This document shows, piece after piece, positions 1 through 8,953 of a DNA stretch of 42,423 bases. Source of the DNA: Gammaproteobacteria bacterium. GTDB taxonomy: Bacteria > Pseudomonadota > Gammaproteobacteria > Steroidobacterales > JABDKV01. The stretch is from contig JAHEKH010000208.1 in assembly GCA_024638445.1 (NCBI GenBank), positions 1 to 42,423 of the forward strand. Direction: 5' to 3'. Both the position numbers and the translations under genes were made by a program. The stretch's first letter is position 1; each line of letters starts with the position of its first letter. Under the pieces are notes generated by a model. The model was not told the DNA's origin. It worked only from the letters and a program-made list of their open reading frames with translations, and searched no databases.

Positions 1-117
1 ATCCAGATGAAGGTGGAGCTGATTGCGCCGATCGCGATGGAAGACGGTCTGCGATTTGCCATCCGCGAGGGTGGTCGCACGGTAGGCGCCGGCGTCGTCG
101 CCAAGATCATCGAGTAA
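1..117 (+). CDS. tuf: Elongation factor Tu, C-terminal end (partial)
   Basis: The first 38 codons, read in frame 1 to TAA, match the end of EF-Tu domain III, including [20 protein letters not shown], which is nearly invariant in bacterial EF-Tu. EF-Tu is the GTPase that delivers aminoacyl-tRNA to the ribosomal A site. The GTPase domain lies outside the window. Placing tuf directly before rpsJ is the usual end of the str operon (rpsL-rpsG-fusA-tuf), so the window enters at the str/S10 junction. Only the upstream part is missing; nothing suggests the gene is broken. Confidence 0.97.
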   Translation: MQMKVELIAPIAMEDGLRFAIREGGRTVGAGVVAKIIE

Positions 118-125
118 CAGAAACC

Positions 126-167
126 GGGGCCGAACCGCGATTTTCAGGAAAATCCCGGTTCGACCCC
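126..167. repeat. Palindromic element between tuf and rpsJ
   Basis: An imperfect palindrome fills most of the 73-nt gap between tuf and rpsJ. The arms are GGGG-CGAACCG-GATTTT and AAAATC-CGGTTCG-CCCC, with two single mismatches and a CAGG loop, giving about 17 bp. The left half shares CGAACCGCGATTTTC exactly with the palindrome at 585-627, and both end in GGTTCGACCC. No T-run follows, so it is not a standard intrinsic terminator. It looks like a REP-like dispersed repeat or a shared RNA structure; which one cannot be decided from a single window. Confidence 0.7.
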
Positions 168-190
168 CATCAAAACGAAACGAGGAGCAG

Positions 191-505
191 ATGGCTACCA
201 ACCAGAATATCCGGATCCGGCTCAAGGCCTTCGACCACCGGCTGATCGATACATCGGCCCGGGAAATCGTCGAAACGGCCCGGCGCACCGGGGCCCAGGT
301 CCGGGGGCCGGTGCCGCTGCCGACCAAGAAAGAGCGCTTTACGGTGCTGATTTCGCCCCACGTGAACAAGGACGCCCGGGACCAGTACGAGCTGCGGACC
401 CACAAGCGCCTGATGGAGATCGTGGACCCCACGGATAAGACCGTGGACGCCCTGATGAAGCTGGAGCTGCCGGCCGGCGTCGATGTTCAAATTAAATTGA
501 ACTAG
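191..505 (+). CDS. rpsJ: 30S ribosomal protein S10
   Basis: 104 residues, the usual S10 length, starting [20 protein letters not shown], the conserved S10 opening. S10 sits in the 30S head and in many bacteria also binds NusB in the antitermination complex. The [21 protein letters not shown] block is the family signature. GAGGAG lies six bases before the ATG. The gene is isolated on both sides by palindromic sequence, and a good promoter overlaps its last codons. It may therefore be transcribed mainly with tuf, while the rest of the S10 operon also has its own start. Confidence 0.98.
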   Translation: MATNQNIRIRLKAFDHRLIDTSAREIVETARRTGAQVRGPVPLPTKKERFTVLISPHVNKDARDQYELRTHKRLMEIVDPTDKTVDALMKLELPAGVDVQIKLN

Positions 506-524
506 ACCGCCGAGTTGTTATAAT
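497..524 (+). promoter_or_regulatory. Sigma-70 promoter at the end of rpsJ, driving rplC onward
   Basis: TTGAAC at 497-502, overlapping the rpsJ stop, is followed after 16 bp by a perfect TATAAT at 519-524. A TG one base before the -10 gives an extended -10 element. The predicted transcription start is near 531, leaving a leader of about 145 nt before rplC. In E. coli the S10 promoter lies before rpsJ; here it lies after it. The match is strong, but use of the promoter is inferred. Confidence 0.7.
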
Positions 525-537
525 AGCGGGCTCGCTT

Positions 538-571
538 CGGCCCGGCCCGGTTAACATTCCTGGCCGGGCCG
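538..571 (+). promoter_or_regulatory. GC-rich leader hairpin before rplC, possible attenuator
   Basis: The arms CGGCCCGGCC (538-547) and GGCCGGGCCG (562-571) are perfectly complementary over 10 bp, with a 14-nt loop. The right arm is soon followed by TTTT at 574-577, so this could act as a weak terminator or pause hairpin. It lies just downstream of the predicted start of the rplC transcript, where an L4-type autoregulatory leader would be expected. No detailed match to the E. coli L4 target was established. Confidence 0.5.
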
Positions 572-584
572 CAGTTTTCAAGTG

Positions 585-627
585 GGGTCGAACCGCGATT
601 TTCCGGCGGAAAATTGAGGTTCGACCC
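585..627. repeat. Palindromic element between rpsJ and rplC
   Basis: A long palindrome with GGGTCGAACC (585-594) pairing with GGTTCGACCC (618-627), and ATTTTCC (598-604) pairing with GGAAAAT (608-614) around a GGC loop. The intervening GCG/TGA can form one G-C pair and one wobble. It shares 15 consecutive bases and its right arm with the element at 126-167. Within the rplC leader RNA it would form a second strong hairpin. It is either a REP-like repeat or part of a regulatory leader. Confidence 0.7.
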
Positions 628-677
628 AGTACAACGCCGACCAATCGTAGCCGGCGTGTAGTAACGAGGACATGACA

Positions 678-1316
678 ATGACGATCGGAGTGGTTGGCCG
701 CAAATGCGGCATGACTCGCGTCTTTACCGAGGACGGTGCTTCTGTGCCGGTCACGGTTATAGAGGCGTCGCCCAATCGCGTGACCCAGGTTCGGAACCCG
801 GAACGCGATGGCTATCGTGCCGTGCAGGTTGCTGCCGGTGTACGTAAGGCCTCGCGTGTCTCGAAGGCGATGCGCGGCCACTATGCCGCAGCATCTGTAG
901 AGCCGGGCAGCAAGCTGTGCGAATTCCGGCTCGCCGACGGCGAGGGCGAGGATCTCGAGCCGGGCTCGGAGATCAAGGTCGACATGTTCGAGGCCGGGCA
1001 GTATGTCGATGTGTCCGGCACCAGTATCGGTAAAGGCTTTGCCGGCACCGTCAAACGCCACAACTTCCGCACCCAGGACAACACCCATGGCAACTCGCTC
1101 TCGCACCGCGCGCCTGGTTCCATCGGACAGAACCAGACGCCAGGTCGCGTATTCAAGGGCAAGAAGATGTCGGGCCAGATGGGTAACGTTCGCCGCACCG
1201 CGCAGAACCTCGAGGTCGTCCGCGTTGACGCCGAGCGCAACCTGATCCTGGTAAAGGGCGCAGTCCCCGGCAGTCGTGGCGGCGATGTCATCGTCAAGCC
1301 GGCCGTGAAGCGTTAA
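678..1316 (+). CDS. rplC: 50S ribosomal protein L3
   Basis: About 212 residues beginning [16 protein letters not shown], matching the conserved L3 start. L3 binds near the 3' end of 23S rRNA and nucleates 50S assembly. The internal loop with [21 protein letters not shown] is the extension that reaches the peptidyl-transferase centre; its conserved Gln is methylated by PrmB in E. coli. An ATG two codons earlier (672) is possible, but GAGGA at 666-670 is correctly spaced (7 nt) only for 678. It is the first gene behind the 497-524 promoter, with rplD 18 nt downstream. Confidence 0.97.
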   Translation: MTIGVVGRKCGMTRVFTEDGASVPVTVIEASPNRVTQVRNPERDGYRAVQVAAGVRKASRVSKAMRGHYAAASVEPGSKLCEFRLADGEGEDLEPGSEIKVDMFEAGQYVDVSGTSIGKGFAGTVKRHNFRTQDNTHGNSLSHRAPGSIGQNQTPGRVFKGKKMSGQMGNVRRTAQNLEVVRVDAERNLILVKGAVPGSRGGDVIVKPAVKR

Positions 1317-1334
1317 GGCTGAGGGAACCAACAC

Positions 1335-1943
1335 ATGCAACTCCAGCTACACGGAAGCAAGAAAGGTGCGGTCGATGTATCCGATGCCGCTTTTTCGCGT
1401 GAACTGAACGAAGCGCTGATTCACCAGGTCGTTACCGCCTATATGGCCGGTTCGCGACGCGGCACCAAGGCGCAGAAGAATCGCTCTGACGTCCAGGGCG
1501 GCGGCGCCAAGCCGTGGCGCCAGAAAGGCACAGGACGTGCCCGGGCCGGCACCAGCCGCAGCCCGATCTGGCGCTCCGGTGGCCGCACGTTTGCTGCGCG
1601 CCCGCGCAACTTCAAGCAGAAGGTCAACCGCAAGATGTATCGCGGCGCCATGAGTTCGCTCATGTCGGAGCTGATCCGCCAGGACCGTATCGTCGTGGTC
1701 GAGTCGTTCAGCCTCGAGACCCCGAAGACCAAGGGCCTGGTCACCCGGCTCAAAGAGCTGGACCTCGACAACGTGCTTATCCTGCTCGAGGCCTTTGACG
1801 AAAAGGTCTACCTGGCTTCGCGCAACCTGCCGAACGTTGCCATGCTCGAGGTCGGCGCGGTCGATCCGGTGAGCCTGCTGCATTACGACAAGGTCCTGAC
1901 CACCGTGGCGGCGCTGAAGCGTCTCGAGGAGAAACTCGTATGA
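1335..1943 (+). CDS. rplD: 50S ribosomal protein L4
   Basis: 202 residues, normal for L4. The long basic loop with [20 protein letters not shown] and [16 protein letters not shown] is the extension lining the peptide exit tunnel. In E. coli, L4 also represses its own S10 operon at the leader, so it is the natural candidate partner for the structured leader at 531-677 here; that link is inference. GAGGGA lies just before the ATG. Its stop overlaps the start of rplW by 4 nt (ATGA), so the two are probably translationally coupled. Confidence 0.97.
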   Translation: MQLQLHGSKKGAVDVSDAAFSRELNEALIHQVVTAYMAGSRRGTKAQKNRSDVQGGGAKPWRQKGTGRARAGTSRSPIWRSGGRTFAARPRNFKQKVNRKMYRGAMSSLMSELIRQDRIVVVESFSLETPKTKGLVTRLKELDLDNVLILLEAFDEKVYLASRNLPNVAMLEVGAVDPVSLLHYDKVLTTVAALKRLEEKLV

Positions 1944-2236
1944 GCCAGGAAAGACTCATGACCGTTCTGCTCGGGCCGCACCTGTCAGAGAAGACGCAGC
2001 GGATTGCCGATGCACACAACCAGGTGGTGTTCAAGGTTCGCAAGGATGCCACCAAGAGCGAGATCAAGGACGCCGTCGAACTCATGTTCGAGGTCGAGGT
2101 GGACCGCGTTACCGTGGTGAACCAGCGCGGCAAGCTCAAGCGTGCGCGCTTCAGCTTTGGCAAGCGTAACGACTGGAAAAAGGCCTACGTGCGGCTCGCC
2201 GAAGGTCACGACATCGATTTCATCGGGGCCGACTGA
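1940..2236 (+). CDS. rplW: 50S ribosomal protein L23
   Basis: 98 residues, typical of bacterial L23. L23 sits at the exit of the peptide tunnel and is the docking site for trigger factor and SRP. The sequence has [11 protein letters not shown] near the N-terminus and [17 protein letters not shown] in the second half, both L23 landmarks. It starts inside the rplD stop (ATGA overlap). A second Met occurs at residue 7, but the coupled start agrees better with the family N-terminus. Confidence 0.97.
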   Translation: MSQERLMTVLLGPHLSEKTQRIADAHNQVVFKVRKDATKSEIKDAVELMFEVEVDRVTVVNQRGKLKRARFSFGKRNDWKKAYVRLAEGHDIDFIGAD

Positions 2237-2266
2237 TCGCGGCCACGAGACCGAAGGAAGACTGAT

Positions 2267-3094
2267 ATGCCACTGCAGAAAGCAAAACCGACCTCAGCCG
2301 GCCGCCGTTTCACGGTCCGGGTGGTCACGCCTGAGCTGCACAAGGGCACGCCGTACGAACCGCTGCTCGAGAAGAAGTCGCGGACCGGCGGGCGTAACGC
2401 CAATGGCCGGATCACCACGCGGCATCGCGGCGGTGGCCACAAGCAGCGTTACCGGAAAATCGATTTCCGTCGCAACAAGGACGGGATTCCGGCAAAAGTG
2501 GAGCGGCTCGAATACGATCCGAACCGCAGCGCCCACCTCGCACTGCTGCTCTACGCTGATGGCGAGCGCCGCTACATCATCGCGCCAAAGGGTCTGAAGC
2601 CCGGCGATCCGGTGATGTCGGGCACCGAGGCGCCGATCAAGCCGGGCAACTGCCTGGCACTGCGCAGCATTCCCCTCGGCTCGGTCGTGCACTGCATCGA
2701 GATGAAGCCGGGTAAAGGTGCCCAGATGGCCCGCAGCGCCGGCACTTCTGCCCAGCTGGCCGCACGCGAAGGCGTATACGCCACGCTGCGTCTGCGTTCG
2801 GGTGAAATGCGCCGGGTACACATCGACTGCCGAGCCGTGATCGGCGAGGTCGGCAACGATGAGCACAACCTGCGCAAGCTCGGTAAAGCTGGTGCCAAAC
2901 GCTGGCGCGGCGTACGGCCGACGGTGCGTGGTGTCGCCATGAACCCGGTCGATCACCCGCACGGCGGTGGCGAGGGCCGGACTTCAGGCGGGCGTCATCC
3001 GGTGACGCCGTGGGGTGTGCCCACCAAGGGTTACAAGACGCGCAAGAACAAGCGCACCGGCAACATGATTGTGCGTCGTCGCAAGAAGAAGTGA
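2267..3094 (+). CDS. rplB: 50S ribosomal protein L2
   Basis: 275 residues, as expected for L2, one of the most conserved 50S proteins. It binds 23S rRNA domain IV and is required for subunit joining and peptidyl-transferase activity. Visible landmarks are [19 protein letters not shown] near the N-terminus and the C-terminal [14 protein letters not shown] with the conserved His. GAAGGA lies upstream of the ATG. rpsS follows after 11 nt, in the standard S10 order. Confidence 0.98.
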   Translation: MPLQKAKPTSAGRRFTVRVVTPELHKGTPYEPLLEKKSRTGGRNANGRITTRHRGGGHKQRYRKIDFRRNKDGIPAKVERLEYDPNRSAHLALLLYADGERRYIIAPKGLKPGDPVMSGTEAPIKPGNCLALRSIPLGSVVHCIEMKPGKGAQMARSAGTSAQLAAREGVYATLRLRSGEMRRVHIDCRAVIGEVGNDEHNLRKLGKAGAKRWRGVRPTVRGVAMNPVDHPHGGGEGRTSGGRHPVTPWGVPTKGYKTRKNKRTGNMIVRRRKKK

Positions 3095-3105
3095 GGTAAG
3101 GGTAA

Positions 3106-3378
3106 GTGCCACGTTCGGTCAAGAAAGGTCCTTTTGTCGATCTGCACCTGGAGAAGAAAGTCCAGGTGGCAGCGGAAAACAACGATCGCCGTCCGATCAA
3201 GACCTGGTCGCGTCGCTCGATGATCCTGCCGGATATGGTCGGACTGACGGTTGCGGTCCACAACGGCCGCGCACATGTGCCGGTGCTGATCTCGGAAAAC
3301 ATGGTCGGCCACAAGCTCGGTGAATTCGCCGCGACACGGACCTTCCGGGGTCATTCCGGCGACAAGAAGACCAAGTGA
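3106..3378 (+). CDS. rpsS: 30S ribosomal protein S19
   Basis: 90 residues starting with GTG. The sequence [19 protein letters not shown] and the later [20 protein letters not shown] are diagnostic of S19, which pairs with S13 in the 30S head near the A-site tRNA. GTG is chosen because MPRSxKKGPF is the conserved family N-terminus, and GGTAAGG precedes it. The neighbours rplB (11 nt before) and rplV (7 nt after) are in canonical order. Confidence 0.97.
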   Translation: MPRSVKKGPFVDLHLEKKVQVAAENNDRRPIKTWSRRSMILPDMVGLTVAVHNGRAHVPVLISENMVGHKLGEFAATRTFRGHSGDKKTK

Positions 3379-3385
3379 GGAAGTG

Positions 3386-3718
3386 ATGGAAGTCGCAGCG
3401 AAACTCAAGTACGCCCGCGTGTCGCCGCAGAAATGCCGGCTGTTCGCGGACATGATTCGCGGCAAGCCGGTCGGTGACGCCCTGCAGCTGCTCACGCATG
3501 CTCCGAACAAGAGCGCGAAAATGCTGCACAAGGTGCTCGAATCGGCTATCGCCAACGCCGAGCACAACGAGGGCGCGGATATCGATGAGCTGCGGGTTTC
3601 CGCGGTAACCGTCGACCAGGCGCCGACTTTCAAGCGCTGGCAGCCCCGTGCAAAGGGACGTGCCAACCGAATTTTGAAACAGAACAGCCACATCACGGTT
3701 CGCGTGGCGGACGAGTAA
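3386..3718 (+). CDS. rplV: 50S ribosomal protein L22
   Basis: 110 residues, the normal L22 length, starting [21 protein letters not shown]22 contacts all 23S rRNA domains, and its beta-hairpin lines the exit tunnel and is the site of some macrolide-resistance mutations. An open frame extends upstream into rpsS, but the ATG at 3386 has GAGGAAG in front and gives the family-standard N-terminus. The tip sequence [18 protein letters not shown] is typical. Confidence 0.97.
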   Translation: MEVAAKLKYARVSPQKCRLFADMIRGKPVGDALQLLTHAPNKSAKMLHKVLESAIANAEHNEGADIDELRVSAVTVDQAPTFKRWQPRAKGRANRILKQNSHITVRVADE

Positions 3719-3728
3719 AGGTTTATTT

Positions 3729-4442
3729 ATGGGTCAGAAAGTCCATCCGATAGGAATCAGGCTCGGCATCACCAAGGACTGGTCGTCCAAGTGGTATGCC
3801 GATTCGAAAACCTATGCCGACCACGTGCACACCGATTACCAGATCCGGTCCTTCCTCAAGAAGCGCCTGTCGCAGGCGTCGGTGAGCCGGATCCAGATCG
3901 AGCGTCCGGCCGGCAAGGCGCACATCACGATTCACACGGCACGCCCGGGTATCGTGATTGGCAAGAAAGGCGAGGACATTGAGAAGCTGCGTGGCGAAGT
4001 TGCACGGATGATGGAAATGCCGCTGCAGGACGTGCGCATCAATATTGCCGAGATCCGCAAGCCGGAGCTCGACGCGCAGCTCGTCGCCGAGGGCCTGGCC
4101 CAGCAGCTCGAGCGGCGAGTGATGTTCCGCCGGGCGATGAAACGTGCGGTGACCAACACGATGCGTATCGGCGCCGGCGGTATCAAGGTCAAGGTCTCCG
4201 GCCGGCTGAACGGCGCGGAGATTGCCCGCAGCGAGTGGTATCGCGAGGGCCGCGTGCCGCTGCACACGTTGCGTGCCGATATCGATTACGGCCTGGCCGA
4301 GGCAAAGACGACCTACGGGATCATCGGTGTGAAGGTCTGGATTTTCAAAGGCGAAGTATTCGGCCCCGATGACGCCGAAGAAAGCACCGATACGTCGAAA
4401 GCGTCAAAGACGCCGAAAACGCCCAAGCCAGCGAAGAACTGA
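3729..4442 (+). CDS. rpsC: 30S ribosomal protein S3
   Basis: 237 residues. S3 forms part of the mRNA entry channel. The N-terminal [18 protein letters not shown] and the KH-domain motif [15 protein letters not shown] are clear, followed by the C-terminal domain with [17 protein letters not shown] and [20 protein letters not shown]. The last twenty or so residues are a low-complexity Ser/Thr/Lys/Pro tail ([15 protein letters not shown]); such tails vary between lineages. rplV is 10 nt before and rplP 11 nt after. Confidence 0.98.
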   Translation: MGQKVHPIGIRLGITKDWSSKWYADSKTYADHVHTDYQIRSFLKKRLSQASVSRIQIERPAGKAHITIHTARPGIVIGKKGEDIEKLRGEVARMMEMPLQDVRINIAEIRKPELDAQLVAEGLAQQLERRVMFRRAMKRAVTNTMRIGAGGIKVKVSGRLNGAEIARSEWYREGRVPLHTLRADIDYGLAEAKTTYGIIGVKVWIFKGEVFGPDDAEESTDTSKASKTPKTPKPAKN

Positions 4443-4453
4443 GGTTTAGGTAA

Positions 4454-4867
4454 ATGCTGCAACCGAAACGGACAAAGTTCCGCAAGCAAATGAAGGGTCG
4501 TAATCGCGGGCTGTCGCATCGTGGCAGTGCCGTTTCGTTCGGCGAGTTCGGTCTGAAATCGCTGGATCGCGGGCGCATTACCGCGCGCCAGATCGAGGCT
4601 GCGCGTCGCGCCATGACCCGGCACATCAAGCGCGGCGGCAAGATCTGGATCCGGGTTTTCCCTGACGTTCCGGTAACCAAGAAACCGCTGGAGGTCCGGC
4701 AGGGTAAAGGTAAGGGTAGCGTCGAGTACTGGGTGGCGAAGATCCAGCCCGGCAAGGTGCTCTACGAAATCGAAGGCGTTAGCGAAGAAGTGGCGCGCGA
4801 GGCCTTCAAGCTGGCTTCGGCAAAGCTCCCTGTGCAGACCGCCTTCGTGTCACGGCAGGTGATGTGA
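4454..4867 (+). CDS. rplP: 50S ribosomal protein L16
   Basis: 137 residues, as usual. L16 binds near the A site and the central protuberance. [19 protein letters not shown] and [23 protein letters not shown] are family hallmarks, and [12 protein letters not shown] holds the conserved Arg that is hydroxylated by RoxA in E. coli. The TGA stop shares its A with the ATG of rpmC (TGATG), so coupled translation is likely. Confidence 0.97.
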   Translation: MLQPKRTKFRKQMKGRNRGLSHRGSAVSFGEFGLKSLDRGRITARQIEAARRAMTRHIKRGGKIWIRVFPDVPVTKKPLEVRQGKGKGSVEYWVAKIQPGKVLYEIEGVSEEVAREAFKLASAKLPVQTAFVSRQVM

Positions 4868-5064
4868 TGAAAGCAAAGAAATTACGCGAGCACGACGACG
4901 AGCAGCTGAACGAAGAGCTGCTGAAATTGCGTCGCGAGGAATTCAATCTGCGCATGCAGCGGGCCACCGGCCAGCTGGCGCATACCGACCAGTTTGGCAA
5001 GGTTCGCAAGAATATCGCGCGAATCAGGACCATCATAAACGAGAGAGCCAGGTCTGAGTCATGA
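4867..5064 (+). CDS. rpmC: 50S ribosomal protein L29
   Basis: 65 residues, the usual size of L29, a small helical hairpin protein next to L23 at the tunnel exit. [31 protein letters not shown] is typical of the family. The ATG overlaps the rplP stop by one base; a GTG one codon earlier is in frame but less likely. The end overlaps the rpsQ start as ATGA. Confidence 0.95.
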   Translation: MKAKKLREHDDEQLNEELLKLRREEFNLRMQRATGQLAHTDQFGKVRKNIARIRTIINERARSES

Positions 5065-5333
5065 GCGAAGAGAACGCAGTCGAGACCAAGTTACGAACGA
5101 TCACCGGCCAGGTGGTGAGCGACAAGATGGACAAGTCCGTCACCGTTGCCATCGAGCGGCAGGTTCGTCATCCGGTGTACGGAAAGTACATCCGTTTAAC
5201 CAGCAAAGTGATGGCGCACGACGAGAATAACGAGTGCCGCGAAGGCGACACTGTCAGCATCGCGTCATGCCGCCCGCTGTCCAGGCGGAAGAATTTCCGG
5301 CTGGTCAGCATTATCGAGCGGGCAGCCCGCTGA
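5061..5333 (+). CDS. rpsQ: 30S ribosomal protein S17
   Basis: 90 residues. S17 is an OB-fold protein that binds 16S rRNA helix 11 early in assembly. The conserved core is [37 protein letters not shown] and [20 protein letters not shown]. It starts in an ATGA overlap with rpmC. It closes the S10 gene set; rplN of the spc set follows after 13 nt without a visible terminator or strong promoter. Confidence 0.97.
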   Translation: MSEENAVETKLRTITGQVVSDKMDKSVTVAIERQVRHPVYGKYIRLTSKVMAHDENNECREGDTVSIASCRPLSRRKNFRLVSIIERAAR

Positions 5334-5346
5334 CAGGAGCGTAACG

Positions 5347-5715
5347 ATGATTCAGATGCAAACGGTGCTGAGCGCGGCGGACAACAGTGGTGCCCGCAGA
5401 GTCCAGTGCATCAAGGTGCTGGGCGGATCGAAGCGTCGCTATGCCAACGTCGGCGATGTCATCAAGGTGAGCGTCAAGGACGCAATCCCGCGTGGCAAGG
5501 TCAAGAAGGGCGAGATTTACAACGCCGTGGTCGTGCGTTCGCGTAAGGGCGTGCGCCGGTCTGACGGATCGCTGATTCGTTTTGACGGCAATGCGGCTGT
5601 GCTGCTGAACGCCAGGCTCGAGCCGATCGGTACCCGAATTTTCGGCCCGGTGACTCGCGAGCTGCGTACCGCGAAGTTCATGAAGATCATTTCGCTTGCG
5701 CCGGAAGTGCTCTAA
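5347..5715 (+). CDS. rplN: 50S ribosomal protein L14
   Basis: 122 residues, identical to the standard L14 length. [24 protein letters not shown] at the start and [13 protein letters not shown] near the end are unmistakable. L14 lies at the subunit interface and is the docking point for the silencing factor RsfS. It opens the spc gene set. In E. coli a separate promoter precedes it; here only 13 nt separate it from rpsQ, so the S10 and spc genes are probably co-transcribed. Confidence 0.98.
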   Translation: MIQMQTVLSAADNSGARRVQCIKVLGGSKRRYANVGDVIKVSVKDAIPRGKVKKGEIYNAVVVRSRKGVRRSDGSLIRFDGNAAVLLNARLEPIGTRIFGPVTRELRTAKFMKIISLAPEVL

Positions 5716-5729
5716 AGAGGCTTGAGAGA

Positions 5730-6047
5730 ATGAAACGTTTAAAGAAAGGCGACGAAGTCATCGTGGTTGCGGGCAAAGACCTCGGCCGGCGTGGCACCGT
5801 GCTGGAGCTGGTCGGCGACAGCCGGGTGGTCGTCGAAGGTATCAACGTGGCCAAGAAGCACGTCCGCGGCAATCCCCAGGCGGGGCAGCCGGGCGGCATC
5901 ATCGACAAGACCATGCCGCTGCATGTGTCGAACGTGATGCTGTACAACCCGATCACCAAGAAAGGCGACCGGGTGGGTTTCAAGGTTTTGGAGAACGGCA
6001 CCAAGGTGCGTGTGTTCAAGTCGAACGGTGAGGTGGTAGACGTTTAA
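5730..6047 (+). CDS. rplX: 50S ribosomal protein L24
   Basis: 105 residues, normal for L24. It has the N-terminal KOW motif ([23 protein letters not shown]) and the [22 protein letters not shown] segment. L24 is one of the two initiator proteins of 50S assembly. It lies 14 nt behind rplN and 17 nt before rplE. In E. coli the S8 repressor site lies close to this junction; no matching structure could be established by eye. Confidence 0.97.
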   Translation: MKRLKKGDEVIVVAGKDLGRRGTVLELVGDSRVVVEGINVAKKHVRGNPQAGQPGGIIDKTMPLHVSNVMLYNPITKKGDRVGFKVLENGTKVRVFKSNGEVVDV

Positions 6048-6064
6048 CGTCGCGAGAGCTGATC

Positions 6065-6604
6065 ATGTCCAGACTACAGGATTACTACAAAGAGACCGTC
6101 ATTCCGCAGCTCATGGAGAAGCTGAATCTCAGCAATCCCATGCAGGTGCCGAAGATCACCAAGATCACGCTCAACATGGGTGTGGGCGAGGCTGCGGCCG
6201 ACAAGAAGGTCATGGATTTCGCCATGAAGGATATGGAGCGAATCGGCGGCCAGAAGCCGCTGATGCGCCGGGCCCGCAAGTCGGTTGCCGCCTTCAAGAT
6301 CCGTGACGGTATGCCCATTGGCTGCAAGGTCACGCTGCGGCGTGAGCGCATGTACGAGTTTCTCGATCGCCTGATCAATGTCGCTGCACCACGTGTGCGT
6401 GACTTTCGCGGTCTGAGCACCAAGGCCTTTGACGGCCGTGGGAACTACAGCCTCGGTGTCCGGGAGCAGATTATTTTTCCGGAAATCGATTTCGACCAGA
6501 TTGATACAACACGTGGCCTGGATATCGCGATTACGACCAGCGCCGAAAACGACGAACAGGGAAAAGCGCTGCTCGAAGCGTTCAACTTCCCGTTCAGGAA
6601 ATAA
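6065..6604 (+). CDS. rplE: 50S ribosomal protein L5
   Basis: 179 residues, the classic length. L5 binds 5S rRNA in the central protuberance and contacts P-site tRNA. Family blocks are visible throughout: [59 protein letters not shown] and [15 protein letters not shown]. It starts at ATG, followed 11 nt later by rpsN. Confidence 0.98.
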   Translation: MSRLQDYYKETVIPQLMEKLNLSNPMQVPKITKITLNMGVGEAAADKKVMDFAMKDMERIGGQKPLMRRARKSVAAFKIRDGMPIGCKVTLRRERMYEFLDRLINVAAPRVRDFRGLSTKAFDGRGNYSLGVREQIIFPEIDFDQIDTTRGLDIAITTSAENDEQGKALLEAFNFPFRK

Positions 6605-6615
6605 GGGCACCGACT

Positions 6616-6921
6616 ATGGCCAAGACATCCATGCTGCAGAGAGAGCGCAAGCGTCAGAAGATTGCCAAGCGCTGTGCCGCGAAGCGCGCCCTGCTGAAAG
6701 AAATTATTCGTTCGCCGAAATCGTCGGACGAAGAGCGGCGCGAGGCACAGGTCAAGCTGCAGAAGCTGCCGCGTGATGCCAGCCCGACGCGGCAGCGAAA
6801 TCGCTGTTCGATCACCGGGCGGCCGCACGGTTATTACCGCAAGTTTGGCCTGGCCCGTAACAAGCTGCGTGAGGCGACCATGGATGGCGAAATCCCTGGC
6901 CTGCGCAAGGCGAGCTGGTAG
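6616..6921 (+). CDS. rpsN: 30S ribosomal protein S14 (long, zinc-free form)
   Basis: 101 residues, which is the long proteobacterial S14 type. The short zinc-ribbon form with four cysteines has about 61 residues; here only two cysteines are present (in AKRCAAKR and [12 protein letters not shown]), so no zinc site is formed. S14 lies in the 30S head. The C-terminal [19 protein letters not shown] and PGLRKASW are diagnostic. Confidence 0.97.
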   Translation: MAKTSMLQRERKRQKIAKRCAAKRALLKEIIRSPKSSDEERREAQVKLQKLPRDASPTRQRNRCSITGRPHGYYRKFGLARNKLREATMDGEIPGLRKASW

Positions 6922-6933
6922 GAGTAGATACAG

Positions 6934-7329
6934 ATGAGTATGACCGATCCCATCGCTGACATGTTGACCCGGGTCCGGAACGCCCAGCGCGCCGGCAAGG
7001 TCGAGGTGTCGATGCCTGCCACCAAGATCAAGTCGGCTATTGCCGCGGTGCTCAAGGACGAGGGTTACATCGAAGACTTCCAGACCGCGAACGAAGACGG
7101 CAAGCCCGTCCTGAGTATCCGGTTGCGTTATTACAACGGCAAGCCGGTGATCGCCGAGCTGCGTCGCATCAGTCGTCCGGGCCTGCGAATCTACCGCGGC
7201 AAGGGCGACCTGCCGCAGGTGCTGGGTGGTCTGGGTGTTGCCATCGTGTCGACGTCGCGAGGCGTCATGAGCGATCGCCGGGCGCGTGCCGAAGGGCAGG
7301 GCGGCGAAGTCCTCTGCGTGGTGTCCTGA
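6934..7329 (+). CDS. rpsH: 30S ribosomal protein S8
   Basis: 131 residues beginning [19 protein letters not shown]8 binds the central domain of 16S rRNA and in E. coli represses the spc operon. The C-terminal [20 protein letters not shown] is the rRNA-binding signature. The gene lies 12 nt after rpsN and 13 nt before rplF. Confidence 0.98.
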   Translation: MSMTDPIADMLTRVRNAQRAGKVEVSMPATKIKSAIAAVLKDEGYIEDFQTANEDGKPVLSIRLRYYNGKPVIAELRRISRPGLRIYRGKGDLPQVLGGLGVAIVSTSRGVMSDRRARAEGQGGEVLCVVS

Positions 7330-7342
7330 CGGGTAAAAGACT

Positions 7343-7876
7343 ATGTCGAGAGTTGCAAAAAAACCGGTAGAACTGCCAAAGGGCGTCGAAGTGAAGGTCC
7401 AGGGCAGCGATGTCACCGTCAAGGGTGGCAAGGAATCGCTGCAGATGACTCTTCATCCGCAGGTGTCCCTCGAGCAGGAAGACAACGTGATCCAGTTTGC
7501 TGCGCGTGACGGGTCACGCACCGCGATCGCGCTGGCCGGAACCATGCGGGCGCTGCTCGACAACATGGTGACCGGTGTGACCAAGGGTTTCGAGCGCAAG
7601 CTCGAGCTGAAGGGTGTCGGTTATCGCGCCCAGGCACAGGGCAAGAAACTAAACCTGACGCTGGGTTTCTCGCACCCCGTGGAATATGCGGTGCCGGATG
7701 GCGTCACGATCGAAACCCCCAGCCAGACCGAAGTCGTGGTGAAAGGGGCAGACAAGCAGAAGGTCGGTCAGGTGGCAGCGGAAATTCGCGCCTATCGTCC
7801 GCCCGATGCGTACAAGGGTAAAGGTGTTCGCTACGCGGATGAAGAAATCATTCTCAAAGAAGCGAAGAAGAAATAG
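7343..7876 (+). CDS. rplF: 50S ribosomal protein L6
   Basis: 177 residues, the standard L6 length, with its two repeated domains. The second carries the family motif near the C-terminus, [16 protein letters not shown]6 lies at the base of the L7/L12 stalk near the sarcin-ricin loop. [17 protein letters not shown] is the usual N-terminus, and rplR follows after 8 nt. Confidence 0.98.
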   Translation: MSRVAKKPVELPKGVEVKVQGSDVTVKGGKESLQMTLHPQVSLEQEDNVIQFAARDGSRTAIALAGTMRALLDNMVTGVTKGFERKLELKGVGYRAQAQGKKLNLTLGFSHPVEYAVPDGVTIETPSQTEVVVKGADKQKVGQVAAEIRAYRPPDAYKGKGVRYADEEIILKEAKKK

Positions 7877-7884
7877 GCTGAATC

Positions 7885-8238
7885 ATGGAAAAGAAAGAAT
7901 CCAGGTTACGCCGCGCGAAGCGTTCGCGGGCAAAGATGCGGGAACTGCGGGTCAACCGGCTCAGCATCCACCGCACGCCGCGGCATATTTACGCGCAGAT
8001 CATCGGCCCCGACGGTGGCACGGTGCTGGCGGCTGTCTCGACGGTGCAGAAATCCGTACGGGACGGTCTCAAGGGCACCGGCAACACCGAGGCCGCCAAG
8101 GCGGTTGGCCGGGCAATAGCCGAAAAGGCCAAGGCCGCCGGTATCGACCGTGTGGCTTTCGACCGCTCGGGTTTCCGTTACCACGGTCGCGTGAAAGCGC
8201 TGGCCGACGCTGCCCGTGAAGCCGGGCTGCAGTTTTAG
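7885..8238 (+). CDS. rplR: 50S ribosomal protein L18
   Basis: 117 residues. L18 binds 5S rRNA together with L5 and L25. Characteristic segments are [30 protein letters not shown] and the C-terminal [25 protein letters not shown]. The basic N-terminus ([19 protein letters not shown]) is the rRNA-binding tail. The gene lies between rplF (8 nt) and rpsE (16 nt). Confidence 0.97.
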   Translation: MEKKESRLRRAKRSRAKMRELRVNRLSIHRTPRHIYAQIIGPDGGTVLAAVSTVQKSVRDGLKGTGNTEAAKAVGRAIAEKAKAAGIDRVAFDRSGFRYHGRVKALADAAREAGLQF

Positions 8239-8254
8239 TTAGCAGGACATACTG

Positions 8255-8758
8255 ATGGCGAGAATTGACAATACAGGCAACGACGAACTCATTGAGAAGC
8301 TGGTTGCCGTCAACCGGGTCGCGAAAGTGGTCAAGGGTGGCCGCCAGTTCGGCTTTACCGCGCTGACCGTGGTCGGCGACGGCGCCGGGCAGGTTGGCTA
8401 TGGCTACGGCAAGGCACGCGAGGTGCCGGTGGCGATCCAGAAGGCCATGCAGGCCGCCCGTCGCAACCTGCAGGATGTGCCGCTGCGCGAGGAAACTCTG
8501 CAGTACGCCCTTCACGGTCGTCACGGTGCCACGAAGGTGTACATGCAACCGGCCTCGGACGGTACCGGCATTATCGCCGGCGGTGCGATGCGCGCCGTGT
8601 TCGAATGTGCCGGCGTTCGCAACGTGTTGGCAAAAAGCTACGGCTCGCGTAATCCGATCAACGTTGTTCGCGCTACGGTTCAGGGGCTCGTTTCCATGCA
8701 TTCGCCGGAAGCGATTGCGGCCAAGCGCGGCAAGCGGGTCGAAGACATCCTGGGTTAA
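8255..8758 (+). CDS. rpsE: 30S ribosomal protein S5
   Basis: 167 residues, typical. S5 contributes to the mRNA entry site and to decoding fidelity. The N-terminal double-stranded-RNA-binding-like fold shows as [27 protein letters not shown], and the C-terminal domain contains [28 protein letters not shown] lies upstream of the ATG. rpmD follows after 5 nt. Confidence 0.98.
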   Translation: MARIDNTGNDELIEKLVAVNRVAKVVKGGRQFGFTALTVVGDGAGQVGYGYGKAREVPVAIQKAMQAARRNLQDVPLREETLQYALHGRHGATKVYMQPASDGTGIIAGGAMRAVFECAGVRNVLAKSYGSRNPINVVRATVQGLVSMHSPEAIAAKRGKRVEDILG

Positions 8759-8763
8759 TCATT

Positions 8764-8952
8764 ATGGCGAAGCAGAAAACAATCAGGGTCAAGCTGGTCA
8801 AGAGCCAGTCCGGTCGCCTCGCCAGCCACAAGGCCTGCGTTGCCGGTCTCGGGCTGCGCAAGATCAACCAGACCGTTGAAGTTATCGATACACCGGAAAA
8901 CCGCGGCATGATCGACAAAGTGTCGTACCTGCTGCAGGTCGAGGATGCCTGA
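8764..8952 (+). CDS. rpmD: 50S ribosomal protein L30
   Basis: 62 residues, as expected for L30. [18 protein letters not shown] and [24 protein letters not shown] match the family. L30 is a small 50S protein present in gammaproteobacteria but absent in some other groups. Its stop lies one base before the preferred ATG of rplO. Confidence 0.96.
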   Translation: MAKQKTIRVKLVKSQSGRLASHKACVAGLGLRKINQTVEVIDTPENRGMIDKVSYLLQVEDA

Positions 8953-8953
8953 C

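Noticed and set aside
492-1340. A 282-codon minus-strand frame opposite rplC
   Set aside because: It lies opposite an essential ribosomal gene and its promoter, with no recognisable product.
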